Assembly: GCA_002205965.3 (NCBI GenBank)
Contig: NADL03000739.1
Location: forward strand, 496,001-560,000
Direction of reading: 5' to 3'
DNA length: 64,000 nucleotides
DNA from: Kappaphycus alvarezii
Lineage: Eukaryota > Rhodophyta > Florideophyceae > Gigartinales > Solieriaceae
This document shows, piece by piece, positions 1 through 11,500 of this stretch (position 1 is the first letter of the stretch; every line of letters begins with the position of its first letter). Both the position numbers and the translations under genes were made by a program. The notes under the pieces were generated by a model. It did not search any database, was not told the origin of the DNA, and saw only the letters and a program-made list of their open reading frames with translations.

Positions 1-359
1 TTTGGTTTACCGCAGATTAATGTTTTAAGTTGCAAAAAATTGAGAAAAGGAGTTACAATTCATTAAATTGTAAAATTGTACGTTTTGGAATGGTTTCCTT
101 GAAAATTAAATACCATTCATACCGACGGCGAAGACGATGTTAGAGTTAAAAAGAAAGGAGAGGAATGTTTTGTTTAAATTAACATACATTTAATTATTAA
201 TAATTTTTTTCCTTAATACCTCTGTGGCAATGCTTGGTACAGACAAATATCCTGCAATAAAAGTATTGCAGAACTCCTTGCCAAGAAAATGGCAACCATT
301 ACATTTTCTGCCGCCAGTTCTTTAGACTTGGTGTGCAATTTCTGCACCGAGCACCTGGT
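1..359. other. AT-rich sequence without a gene
   Basis: No reading frame or recognisable motif is seen. It holds A/T runs and lies directly upstream of the transposase relic, so it may include that element's left end, but I could not identify a terminal inverted repeat. Confidence 0.5.
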
Positions 360-1190
360 ACAGGTACCGTGTCTAACAATAGGCGTTTTCGCTCTTCAAT
401 TGTGTTGGTGTCATTGTAATTGCTAAGGTGATGGTCCTCCTCATGGCTAGACTTCTACCGGAAGGTCACCCTAAGCAACTTATTTGGTGCCTTCTTTGGC
501 TGAAAAAGTATTCGGATGAGCATATACGCCCTTCTATAGTCGCCGTCGATGAAAAAACCTATATAAATTGGGTCTGGCGTCTTATTGATCTCCTTGCAAA
601 TCTAAGACAGGTGCGATTGTTAAGCTTTGCTTCACTTGTTGATGTTGTTCTTTGTATACTGACTGTTGTTTGCAGTTTTGCTTGGAGGATCGGTTATTGT
701 TCCCGTTTCGAAATGGATGCACGACGACGGTGGATGCCATTGCCTGACGAATATATGAACAATAGCCCTTCAGTAAGGAGTGGTTTAGCCAAAATTTTAA
801 AGGGGCGGGAGTATGTTATGAAGTGGCGTGCTCTACTATCAGCGGTGAAATAGTGTGGATATTCGGTCCTTTTCCGGCCGGAGAATGGCTGGATATTAAA
901 AATTTTAGATCTGAACTGAAGACTTTACTGATAGCTAACGAGAGAGTGATTTCTTAAAAGGGATACTTATATCCTTCGTGTGTTCAAACTTTCAATGATG
1001 TTGATTATTGTGCAAAGTATCTGCGGGCTAGTCATGAATGCTTGAATGCCTATATGAAGCGTTTTGCTATTTTATCTTCGGTTGTCAGAAATCCTCTTGA
1101 TCTCTATTTTGACTTTTTTTATGCTGTCGCTAATCTTTTGCAGGTTGAGCTCAGAACAGGGTATCCCTTGTTTGATTCGGCTTGATAAAG
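360..1190 (+). pseudogene. PIF/Harbinger-like DDE transposase relic
   Basis: This looks like the transposase of a DDE DNA transposon, which would cut and paste its element. An open frame at 428-853 carries WCLLWLKKYSDEHIRPSIVA followed by VDEKTYINWVWRLIDLLANL, a helix-turn-helix-like pattern typical of the N-terminal half of a Harbinger-like family (DDE superfamily endonuclease) common in algae, oomycetes and diatoms. A second frame from about 853 gives GPFPAGEWLDIKNF, matching the family's GP(F/Y)PAGxWxDIxIF block. From about 1024 the same frame gives HECLNAYMKRFAIL and then YPLFDSA, matching the RHExxNxRxKxF and GEPLF blocks near the C-terminus. The copy is broken: the two halves are in different frames, a stop lies between the second and third blocks, and the expected VDGTDF-type catalytic aspartate block reads VVCSFAW. 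Recognition is from family memory, not a search. No target duplication was found. Confidence 0.7.
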
Positions 1191-2081
1191 TTTGTTAAAA
1201 TGATTCCTTGCTCGTAATCTGAATTTTCTCGATGTTGTTTTTCATTGATTTTTCAATACTTTCGTTTATTCTACTGGGTTTATTTTTCATAGAATGATGC
1301 ATTACTGCAACCTGAATTGTTGCCTTTCAGGGCGATTTACGTTTGGGGCTTGCAAATTAATTGATCTGACAAAGTGGACTAAACAGAATTTCGACGATTT
1401 CCCACATCTCCCAGGCAATTGTATTGTAGTTTACTTTAAGCAAGAAATCAGTTACACCTAAAATGTATTACCTGCCGCTAAGATAATGCAAAAAATCCCA
1501 ATATTTTGAAGTTGGCATATATATGCCTTTTTAAAGAGGGAATGTCATTCGAAGGTTTTTTGGAACAGACAGTAAAAGCTATCAGTTTAAATATATTTCG
1601 AAAAAGTAGCCTGCATGGACATTTAGTGTCAATTACTGTGGTTTTTATTAATAAATGTACAACGAATCAAGATTACGCTTAATTCATTAAAAGATTGTAA
1701 CATTACTGTACTTGATTCGCCGTAATATTGAGCGCTGGTTTCTTGAGAATATTTTAAAAAATTATTGAAATTCTTGAAAATTGGTGAGGCTCAACATTTA
1801 TGTCACTAATAAAAAGTTGAAATCCCCAAATGAGAAAACTACTAATTAACTACCAGATTAGCTATAAGAATAAAAATTAAACAATACATATTGAAATTCT
1901 AAAAGTTTGTGTCATACAAAATAAGCTTAAAGGCAATAAAATGGATACAATCCAGTTTAATGTATATATTGTAACAACAAACATGTGATTGTACCATTGC
2001 TTTGAAATGAAAAGAAGGTTAAGACAGGAGTAGAAATAAAACTCTTCTCAATAAAGGTTAAGTTTTGTTTAAAAAATGTTT
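1191..2081. other. AT-rich gap, no gene
   Basis: No open frame of note and no family signature on either strand. It separates the DNA-transposon relic from the copia relic. Confidence 0.5.
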
Positions 2082-2462
2082 GTAAGTACCAGAGTCCTGT
2101 AAAATCTGTCGCGGCCAATCATGGGCTACAACTGGCTGACATAGCAGATGCCCTGAATTTTCCCCAGAATTGCCAGGTGTCAGTACTTCCGTACGCCTGG
2201 CAATACAGTATATACAGGCAACTGTATATACTGCTTTATGGCTATAAGAACGGCTACATATGTCAGTCCTCACTGACTGATCGTGGTAAATAAGAAGATC
2301 AGAACGGGATATTTGACAAAGGTGGTATTTATCTACATCGAATCAGATTTTAAGGCGATGGAAGGAGTAAAAGTGTTTAATACAGGACAGAAACGACATC
2401 TAGAGGGAATTTTGTACCCGTTTATTTTGCCAGCACTTCGGGCCGGACCAAGATAGTATTAC
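2082..2462 (+). repeat. copia LTR, degraded
   Basis: It is about 380 bp, close to the 375-bp LTR of the larger copia element, and it starts with TGTAAG. It contains a perfect 10-bp inverted repeat (CAGTATATAC and GTATATACTG around 2,204-2,232) at the place where the related LTR has ACAGT-rich sequence. The 3' boundary is approximate. Confidence 0.55.
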
Positions 2463-3250
2463 ATATAATAATAAAGTTGCGAGATGGGTTGGATTGATTG
2501 CAACTGCTGCAGAAAAGGGAGAAGAAAAGTTTTCAAGACGACTTACAGCAAGCTTGAACGTCAAATATATGGCAGAGGTTTATATAAATCTCAGCAAAGT
2601 CCCATTGAAGAACGGAAGGGCAATAAAGGATTTATTGGGAGGATGGAGAGTTTAGAGCACAATGAGGACTTGAGCCGTCATGTGTTCAAGGTTTTGCCGA
2701 CATGCTGTCGTAGAACAAACTAAAAATTGGTAACCGTATTCAATCGATACCAACTCGTTAATTTATCAATAATGGTGTTCAATTTTTCAGACTGACCCAG
2801 ACGGGCAACACAAGCCTATCGGATATTAGTCCCATAGTCTGATGTATACTGTACGGAACTACTCGACCATCGAAAATTAATGTTCACTAGTCAAGGGCTT
2901 TGGGAATCCTTCGCCCTTTTCTGCTAATTGAAGGATTCGACTTACACTCAAACCGATGTTCAGTACGCTGTTAGTGGACATATACGACCTTATCTGCTGT
3001 CCTATGCGCTGGCTTCTTAGATCATATTATTTTAAGAATTTTCTGCAGAAAGGTACACTTAATGCCAAAGCAGGTGAATTATCACGCTTACTCACATTGG
3101 CAGACTCTACTCTCGAGATTGATAAGGAAATAACCAGCCCTATGCACTTGCCCGAAACATGTGGCAGGATCTACAATAAAAACAGTGGAGTGTGCCCACC
3201 ACCTAAAAAGTAGCTGATAGCCCAGTCGAAAAGCAGGAAACGTTGGAGGA
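2082..3250 (+). mobile_element. Ty1/copia fossil fragment (5' LTR plus gag)
   Basis: This is an old, heavily broken copia relic. Its first 0.38 kb aligns by eye with the LTR of the full element at 41.7-48.9 kb read on the other strand: both share CGGCCAATCA near the start, the block around CACTGTCCGATCG, and TTTGTACCCGTT near the end. The following coding trace (about 2,480-2,750) resembles the gag of that same element, with an EKGE(E/K)xF start and a NEDL(S/N)R(H/Y)V block. Nothing resembling protease, integrase or RT was recognised before the DIRS-like sequence begins, so only the 5' part survives. It carries multiple breaks. It is clearly older than the 41.7-48.9 kb copy because the LTR match is only patchy. 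Confidence 0.6.
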
Positions 3251-3739
3251 GACCGTGAACGTATCGTCTTGTTGAAGGAGAGTCGCTTCCACCATTTTAA
3301 GTGCTGCGCAACACGACAGAATTATTCTATCAACTTGTGAAGCACAAAAAATCCGCCGACTGATAGGCTGACAAAATATCAGAAATGGGGTTGAATGAAA
3401 GGCCGACCGTGTTGACTATTGAAGTTGAAGACGGTGGACGAAAGGGTGAAAAGCTTTGATGATTTATTAATTTAAAGGCAGTGGAGATTATTAACTGAAA
3501 GGGGTGTTGGACGAAAGTTGTGGTAGACACCTAGCTTGAGATAGAATTTGAAGCAGATACAGATAATATGCTTATCGGAATTCAGTGGTTTTTTTCGAAT
3601 CGACCTATTCTTCAAGGTAGGCCCTCGCCGCAGTCTTGAATGCGGGCGCCTGGCATGAAAGAGGCATGCTATAATTAAACCTTGCCCGTGAACTACTGTC
3701 GGCTAGTGGAGTCGGAAACCAGACGTTCACAGAACTATT
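3251..3739. other. Junction between two retroelement relics, no gene
   Basis: No protein signature could be recognised. The stretch may hold 5' leader sequence of the DIRS-like relic that follows. Confidence 0.35.
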
Positions 3740-6715
3740 CAATGTTGTGTCTATGTCAATGGATGCTACGTATGAGGCGTTACGTGATGGTAGGGATCAT
3801 ATTGCATGCAGGACCATTGATGCTACAGATGAGGATCACTTTGAGAGAATGAACGCACCAGAAGAGGTATCTAATCGTATGAGGCATCTAGCACGTAAGA
3901 ACTGGAGGGCACTCACTACTAAGGTGTTCGAAGCTGAGACGAAAATCATTGCTCGAAAACATGCAGGAAAAACGTCAAAGGTGATCGGAACAACGAAAAT
4001 GCGAGCAAGAAAAACAGCGAATCAGGTGCTGCTCAAGATGCAAACAACTCTTATACAAAGAGTACAAAGAAATCTGACAACAGATCCCCGGATACCCTTC
4101 CGGGGGATCGTCACGTCAGTCTAACAAAGGGACAGAAAAAGAGACAGGTGCAGCCAAAAAGGCGGGCGCCGGCGGCGGGAATTGAGTCCCGAACCTCATA
4201 CCTGGTGTGCAGTAGGATCTCAACTGTGCACCGTTGGCATGGATATCGGACTAATGGGAAGGTAAAACAATGGGATGATGACGTCCTGGGGAGGAACCCT
4301 AGCATCAGCCAATTTGTAGAGGCAAGAATTAGGGTGCGGCCACCGGGAGTGGGAAGCCCTGAAATATGGGATCCTGGATCCCCCAGACATGACGGTGGAA
4401 CCATTGCATCAGGTCTCTAGAGTCCCAACCGAGTGGATATCGGAGGAACAAAGCTACGCAGCAGATAAAATCCAAAAGAGATTGAAGGAACGAGTATGGA
4501 GAGAATCGACTCCTGAGATATAGGCGCAAATTATGTTTCCACGGAATTTATCACTTACATTTCATCCGGAAAGATGCGAGCGGTGGCGGGATTACACCAT
4601 CTCTGCACCCGCTGCCACCAGCGGCAAAAACGCTTTTCTACGCTCGAATCTTTTGCAGCCCAACTAATAGAGAAAGACCGTATTATATCGTTCGATTCAA
4701 AAGGGGATACAATCATTTCAGGATTCAACCCTCGATGCGAAAGTATTTTGTGATATTGGTTCGTATAGCTGAAAAATCGCTTGTGGAGTCATATCAGACA
4801 CCGTTTTCGGTGGAGATTAGTAGACTACACAGACGACATTTGATTTTTCAGAGCTCAGGAAGACACTCCCGAGCCCGGGACTGTACAAAAGCTACTTTAA
4901 TCATCGCCCCAATTTTGAAACGATATGGTCTGAAGCTGCACCCGGAAAAGGGGTGCTTTGTTCTGATACGACCCGGATGAAACACCTGGGACTGATTGTA
5001 GACACTGTGAATGTGATTTTCACAGTCCCAAACCACAAAATGCAGCGAGTGGAGGAATTGGCCACATTTATTCTAAATCGCATCCGTCGGAATCGAAAGC
5101 TGTTGGAAATTACTCGTCTCAGGTCTTTCGCTGGGCTATGTCAAAGTTTAGCCTTGCTGTCCCCGACACGCGTTACCGCCTACGTGCAGTGTACGAGGCA
5201 ATTAGAAGCACGAAACTGCCGACGGCCGCGCAGAAAGGAGCCGCAATCCGCTCAATCATATGGTGGAAAAGGTTCAGAAAGAGACTAATATCGAGGTCTG
5301 CTGTTCAAGCAAGCAAGGCGGAAGCGGCCACCATCCATACGGAATCGTCCGGCTGGGTTCGGGATCAACTATGTATCACGCGGAATCATCCTCAGGAACA
5401 TAAGGGGGTTACGAAGTGTCAGGTTTATGGCTGCCCCAGATTCGAGATTCTTATGATATCACATGCAAAGAGTTACGGACAATACGGACATCTTTTCAGG
5501 AGTTCAAAAGTTTCATACGGACGAGGAACGGGGACGAGGTAGTACGCGCATACAAGGACAGCACCTGCGCAATGTTTACTGTAAATCAGATAGTATTAAA
5601 GTATAGGCATTGAATGAGAGAAATTTGGAAGCTGCACGCATTCTTGTGGAGAAACGGGTTAGATCTGGATGTCAAATACATACAGAGGGCTTTAAGTCTT
5701 TGTGTAGACAGAATTTCAAGACGACGCAGAATCGTGGATTATTATCCGGACACTCGAGCTGTCGGGGTATTATTACCTGAGTGTAATAATACCCCGACAG
5801 CTCCTGGGTATGCATGGCGGAATCGGGCTATTCCAGGTATTGCAGGAGAATATCCTAATCAGACCTCACCTGGAGCTAGTACCATTAGCGATACGGAAAG
5901 CATCTATCTATGGTTTCCGAGGGACATTGCTGCTGCCTTGGTGGCCCAAGCGGATGTCGTGGTCGGCCTTCCTAGGTGCAGAACAGTGCGTACATCAGGT
6001 GAGACCAAAAATAGGATTACATCTTTGAGAATAGACAGTGGATTGCGCGCATTTTGGGAAGATAAATCAACGGGTTCAATGAAAAAAGGAATCAAACGTA
6101 ATCCCCTGGCAGCAGATGGGACCGAATCTTTACGGGTTGGAACCGACCTAGTCATGGCTGGATGGGAGAAAATTACTCATAAATCCTACGATAGCAAGTG
6201 TTTTAAGTTCTTGACGCTCTGTGATCAAGTTGGCAGCAATCCGCTAACGACAGCTGAAGTCGATATTGTGGTACATATTGGTTGTTTTTTCGAGGATGGA
6301 AGAGTTGGACCGAACTCGACTGCAAAATATGTCTTAGCCATAAATTATACATGTAGAACAATGTGGTTTTCAACTCCGACAGTTGGCAATCGTGTGCTAA
6401 TGGCCCACAAAGGATATATTCGAAAGTGGAACAATATTGATAAGGTGTTGGCTCGATTTCCTATGCGATTCAAAGATACAAATAAGATATTATATGAAGG
6501 TATCAAGGCCATCAACGGGAATGATTACTATCTTGGGCGAGCGTTTATAGCCGAGGCACTACAGCTCATTATTTTTGGAAGGCCTGGTATCACAGCTTCT
6601 TTTGAGATGGAGTGGATCGTGCGCCTCTCTAGAAATCACGACATCCCTCAGGGAACAGCTGACCATATTTTTCATGCATTAAAAACACCCCAAATTTCCC
6701 CCTCTAGAAATTAAA
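3740..6715 (+). mobile_element. DIRS-like retroelement fossil (RT, RNase H, tyrosine recombinase)
   Basis: This is an old broken element of the DIRS/Ngaro/PAT group, which integrates with a tyrosine recombinase instead of a DDE integrase. The parts run in the expected order: a charged gag-like trace (about 3,740-4,130); an RT palm/connection trace (about 4,730-5,200) with LHPEKG and a KHLGLIVDT block; an RNase H trace (about 5,200-5,720) ending in a VDRISR block like the family's ADxLSR; and a recombinase region (about 5,730-6,710). The recombinase region contains a SAM-like N-terminal core-binding pattern (KSYDSKCFKFLTLC, then a long helix pair) and the start of the catalytic domain around ALQLIIFGRPGI. 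The C-terminal catalytic HxxR...Y part was not recognised. Roughly ten or more breaks are apparent. No paired terminal repeats were found, so it is older than, and a different family from, the copy at 29.1-33.65 kb. Confidence 0.65.
5757..5802. repeat. Perfect hairpin, 20-bp stem and 6-nt loop
   Basis: Arm AGCTGTCGGGGTATTATTAC (5,757-5,776) is exactly complementary to 5,783-5,802, with loop CTGAGT. It lies between the RNase H and recombinase parts of the DIRS-like fossil and is read through by the open frame there. The perfect pairing contrasts with the decayed surroundings. Confidence 0.95.
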
Positions 6716-8779
6716 TTTTTTTACACTACACCAGCTCTTATTTCCGGCCGAAAGAATAAGAATCGCAGTACACTAAGATTGGAATGGTCGAGAAATGCAA
6801 AAACTGATGTCATAAAATGATGTCATAAAACCCCTTGATTTGATTTTTTTCATGGTATCAGTTACAGCCTTCGAAAATATTTTCATGATGAAGGGATAAA
6901 AGTTAACTTCGCCTGTTCCTAGCAGCAAAGCACAGGGAGATTAGTTAAATATTTTATGGAACGCAGTGGTGTAACATCACCATCCGGAGGCCTTTATTTT
7001 GCTAACAGATTTCGTGTAGGGTCTTATTCGTGTGCTTTTTTTATGGGTGTGACCTTACCTGTACCGAAATTACACGCTGATTGGGCGCTAGAAGGTACTA
7101 CCTTCGAGAATGTTTACTGGAACCCCACATACGTCGTCGAAGACAGATCAGAAAATTGGTTTGGGGACTTAATACCCCCGCACTAGTCGCCGATCTCGTT
7201 GGCTTTTTCAGGAAAATTGGAATGGAAATCCAATGTTTGAAAAAGATTAATGCAAACCATCACAGCAGTACAAATACTGACATGAAGTGAAACCTGTGTT
7301 GTGCTCACTCATGGTGGGCTCTGGCCCTCCCGTCACACCCTTACTGAATGTGCGTACTGCCTGCTGTTAGTATTGACTTATTAAATCGGACTTAGCTTCG
7401 AGAATCCTAAAGCTTTCCTCGCAAATTCCATATGAAACAGACGTAAATGAATCTTTTTCAACCATTACTGTTCATGGTGAACTCATACAAGACCTCTTAA
7501 AAATCGTTATCTGATTTCCATTAACGACTATGAAAAAGCTTTCCATGTTTTTGCGTACTCTACCTCTCAAGCAGATCACTGCTCCTGCTATTGGCAAGTT
7601 GTGTACTAGACAATAATTGTTTGTGTAGGGTCACCTGTTTTGGTTATTATCCGAAAACAGCGTTTAGTTTAACTCGAAGATGCTTTTGGACAGTTGCCGT
7701 ATCATGGGTATAGAAAATCTGTTCACAACCACCTAACGTCTGAAAGCGTATGAAGAGGTAAGCGTATTAATGAGACTGTCATACCTGCAATACAACACTT
7801 GCAGCGGACCATTTGCTCGATAGGAAACTATTTTTAGACGCGCTAACCTTCGCATACGACAAGTAGACCCATTAAGCGATTAATATGACTCCATTGGACC
7901 TTCCGCTATCGTGAACTACCGCTTTATTGACCCTTAGATAGGAACCTGCTACCGAAATGGGGACAGCCTTTTCAAAGCATCACGCCAAGTGGACGTATGC
8001 TTATGTGCTCTCATGAGCACTGAAAAAGGCGAACTCGCCAAGAACCAAGCCAGAAGCGAACTCAACTTTTATTACCACTGAGGAAATTGCCAGCAAGATG
8101 TGAAAGTGTATGAGAAAATATTATTGGGAAGAAATGTCACTCGAAGGACTATCCCAATCAAAACTTGGCGTCTGGCGCTGAAATATTCCTTTAAGTGATC
8201 CACAACTTCCTTTGGACAGTCATTAAGGCTTAAAATATGGTTAACATGAACGTATGTCCAGTGATGGAGCTGTATAAGTACCGCTATTACAAAGATTAAC
8301 CTCGGGACGTCATCAAATCAACGTATGAAGCGTACCGCTACGAAGATTCGAAATGCTACATCAGGACAGCCTTTCACGTCTTGCAGGAAGGAATATCTGG
8401 CTTTCAATGCAATGAGCTTGGACAAGTTTGATGAAAAGGCATTTTAATGCCGCTCTTATTCTCGTATCTTTCGTGGATTTGCTGAATTTACAGCTCCTTA
8501 TATCTCTAACGAAAAAGCTTCCCATTTGCTTCTGAAAGACCGCTTTTACATCTTTTCTCATTTACTTGCCGCTTTTCAGCATGTAAAGCTGCAATATTTC
8601 GGTGAATTTACACTTAATTATGCTTTATCATGAAATACACAGGTCATTGGCTCTAATCCGGACGCCATTGGAGATGCTCATTAAGATGGAGACTCAATTT
8701 CTTAGGTTGAATCAATGATCTACCTCACCGCTCCACGTCCGACGTAAGTTAACCATAAAAATGATATTTCTTCAATGCA
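6716..8779. other. No firm gene; weak coding traces
   Basis: Two short overlapping plus-strand frames near 6,956-7,290 (the first containing TLPVPKLHADWALEGTTF) are the only suggestive sequence. I recognise no family, and both end quickly. The rest (7,300-8,780) has only frames under 70 codons. A decayed gene is possible but cannot be supported. Confidence 0.3.
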
Positions 8780-11500
8780 GAATCCAAACTACCCTCCTCG
8801 GCTCCTTTCCAAAGGGGTTCTTTCACCATCGGACACACCTCCCGAGAATTTTTCAAATACCAGATCCCCGACTACTGACTTCGATCGCGTAACTTCCCAG
8901 CAGAAATCGCTCCTTTCCCTATTGACTCTGCATCTATTGAGCTCCCTCACCCCTCCACAAGCTAGACACCGCAGCTGTTAACTATAGTCTCCCCCGAGCA
9001 GTTATTGTCTACCTCAGTTGATGATGCAATATATGGGCCTGCTCTTTGGCTATCCATATCATTCGTTTACATAGCCGAAGTGGAGATCACTCTGGCCTTT
9101 CCGCCAATACCTGATGAAGAGCAAATTTCATTTACCCCCGGTCCATATGGAACTGTTATCTAGAGGAAATCTGGCCTCATTTTCAAAATAAGGAATAAAC
9201 TCAAGCAGAATTGAGGTGTCTCCTCGAAGTCTTGAAGTGAAGATGAAGGTCATCCCGACAAACTCTCGCCTTTCCCTTTGATGTATCTCTGCTATACAAC
9301 ACTTACTTAAACCCATGCGTACTTGCGCGTACATTCTCATGCCGATAATGGTTTAACAAGCAACACAGATAACAGAAATACTGTGGTCGACAACACCCGT
9401 CGATCTCTCAACTCTACAGTAATCCCGGAGTATCTCAGTCGCGTTCAAACAAAGTGTAAACACTCACATCGCCGAAGCAAATGTCGCAGACCCTTGCTTC
9501 AACCCTTCAGAAGACTACCTTTCCTGTATAAATCGGGGATCATCTCCTTTCATATAAAAGATCTCAGACTTTTCGATCTTGATCTAGATTTTTGAAACAG
9601 AATCTAGAAGCCAAAGTTGCAGTTTTGCAGACACCTCCAAATTCGGAAGACTAAATTTACATGGAACTTTTTAACTCCTACCATGCAGTCACCCGCAATG
9701 AAAAAATAGCGTGCCGAGATAAGTTCCATTCGAAGGAAAATCCTTAGTCCCTATCACAGACCCTGCTCCTAAGGATAACTTATCAAGCCGAAATATGCTC
9801 CCCAGTTCGAATAAAACTCATCGTCGTCCACCATGGTTACGTAAACTCCCACGCTTTGAGTTGGCTTCAACTGTCACAACCAGACTGAAACAGCAGAAGT
9901 CTGCTAACAGAACCACTTACTTACTAGAAAGCTGCAAACTCGCAGTTAATTGCTTGGAAGAGAGCCGCGCTCTCAATCACCTTGCAGACAAGGGCTCACT
10001 CGTGACAGGGAATAGTATCCCCTCTGCCGTGTGGTGATCCACAAGGCTGGCTATTTACTAATCTATAGTATTGCCAATTTGTGCTACAGATTATGAATGC
10101 TCTAGATCTCCATCACAGTCCCCACTCTCAACCAGACAAGAATTTCACCGTCTATTCTCGACTCTGTTCTGGTAAAACTCCGTTCATTGCTATTTGAACA
10201 ACTAACATATATATTAGTTCTCTTCAGAATCAGAGGAACTCATCTGAACGCCGACGGCTCGTATTCGATACCGACCTTTTAACGCCAATTACAACTGCGA
10301 GTCCTCCGCTCATGACCTATCCAGCATCAAAGAATGACTCAGTCGGCAAAGGGGACATAGTAATCACTGCGGCATATCAAGCGTTCTCATATCGTGCGTT
10401 ATTACCTCTTATTTCAAGAAACGCTCCCACCAAACGTTGGTGAATCAAAAGCAGGCTTATGAGGATATACTTTTTCCATTCTCAATATCACTCTAGATGT
10501 GCTAGCTGTATTTCTTTAATGAATCAAAGTAATTAAATCTACAGATATTAGGGTCACCGGTAAGGCAAAAACAGGGGATCTTCCCCTTCTCCGAGATGCC
10601 GATCTATTCGTCCTCGTTCTTTCAAATAAATACTTTAAGTCTCTTTCGGTTCCTCCATACTCTCTGCCGCATTCGGCTTTTCTCCTGATGCAGGCCCTGC
10701 GACTAACTATATGACGCTTGCGTCCATCCTACAGAGATATATGATGCTGAAGCTAATATTTAGTTTAACCTCTCCTGTAACACAAAGTGTCTACAATTCA
10801 CTCTGCGAAAAGTTGCCATTTTCAGCAGGTCACACACAAGAGACACGCGGCCTCGTTTTTTTAATCACGGTCGTCTAAAATTATCAGCTCTTCTTACTGT
10901 CGAGCATGCTACTTAGTTTGAAAGAAAATTCGTAGGAACACCAGCAGTCGTACTAAATGATGTAGAACAGCCCCAATAAATCCGGTTAGTACTGTCCTCT
11001 TGGGCGCAAAGCACATAACAAATCTATTCCTCCCACTGCCTGCAAAATTACATACATCCGCAATTGCAGCAGCCAAACTGCTTCAAAAAGTTCCGTAACA
11101 CAGCTAATCACCAGATAGGCCATTCGAATTGCCTGCAAGTCCTCAAATACTCTAGATGACATCTGAAATCAAATTGAGAAGCTGCTTAAAAACCATGTAT
11201 GGTCCTCCAACACACAACCAATTCGGCACGCATGTTTTCCTCTGATATACTACGTTCCTTTCCAATACCCGTAGAAGTATAAACTTCAATTAAAGCGTAC
11301 CCTACAAGTGGTTGATCGAATATAAATACTTTGGATTAATACAAATTTAATTTAAACTACGCGTTAATTGGATTCGGTCAGTATCAAGTTATCCTATTTT
11401 CGTTCTTTAACTGCGCTTAAGACTTGAAAAGTAGAATCCGATTAGTCCGACATAAATAAGGAGATAGTTCTAGCAAGAATAATTGAAGAAATTAGTAAAG
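8780..11500. other. Gene-free stretch, C-richer on the plus strand
   Basis: The plus strand is noticeably C/T-rich between about 8,780 and 11,200 compared with flanking DNA, which often marks decayed coding sequence. The frames at 8,775-8,981, 9,323-9,595 and 9,795-10,037 are short and match nothing I recognise. Confidence 0.3.

Noticed and set aside
4165-4245. tRNA-like reverse-strand sequence with CGGGACTCAATTCCCG
   Set aside because: The stem-loop has a 6-nt loop lacking TTC, and no matching anticodon or D arm follows. It lies in the DIRS-like relic.
5614-6714. A 366-codon open frame that could pass for an intact host gene
   Set aside because: Its C-terminal two thirds is the recombinase part of the DIRS-like fossil, and its N-terminal part continues the RNase H. 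It is not an independent gene.
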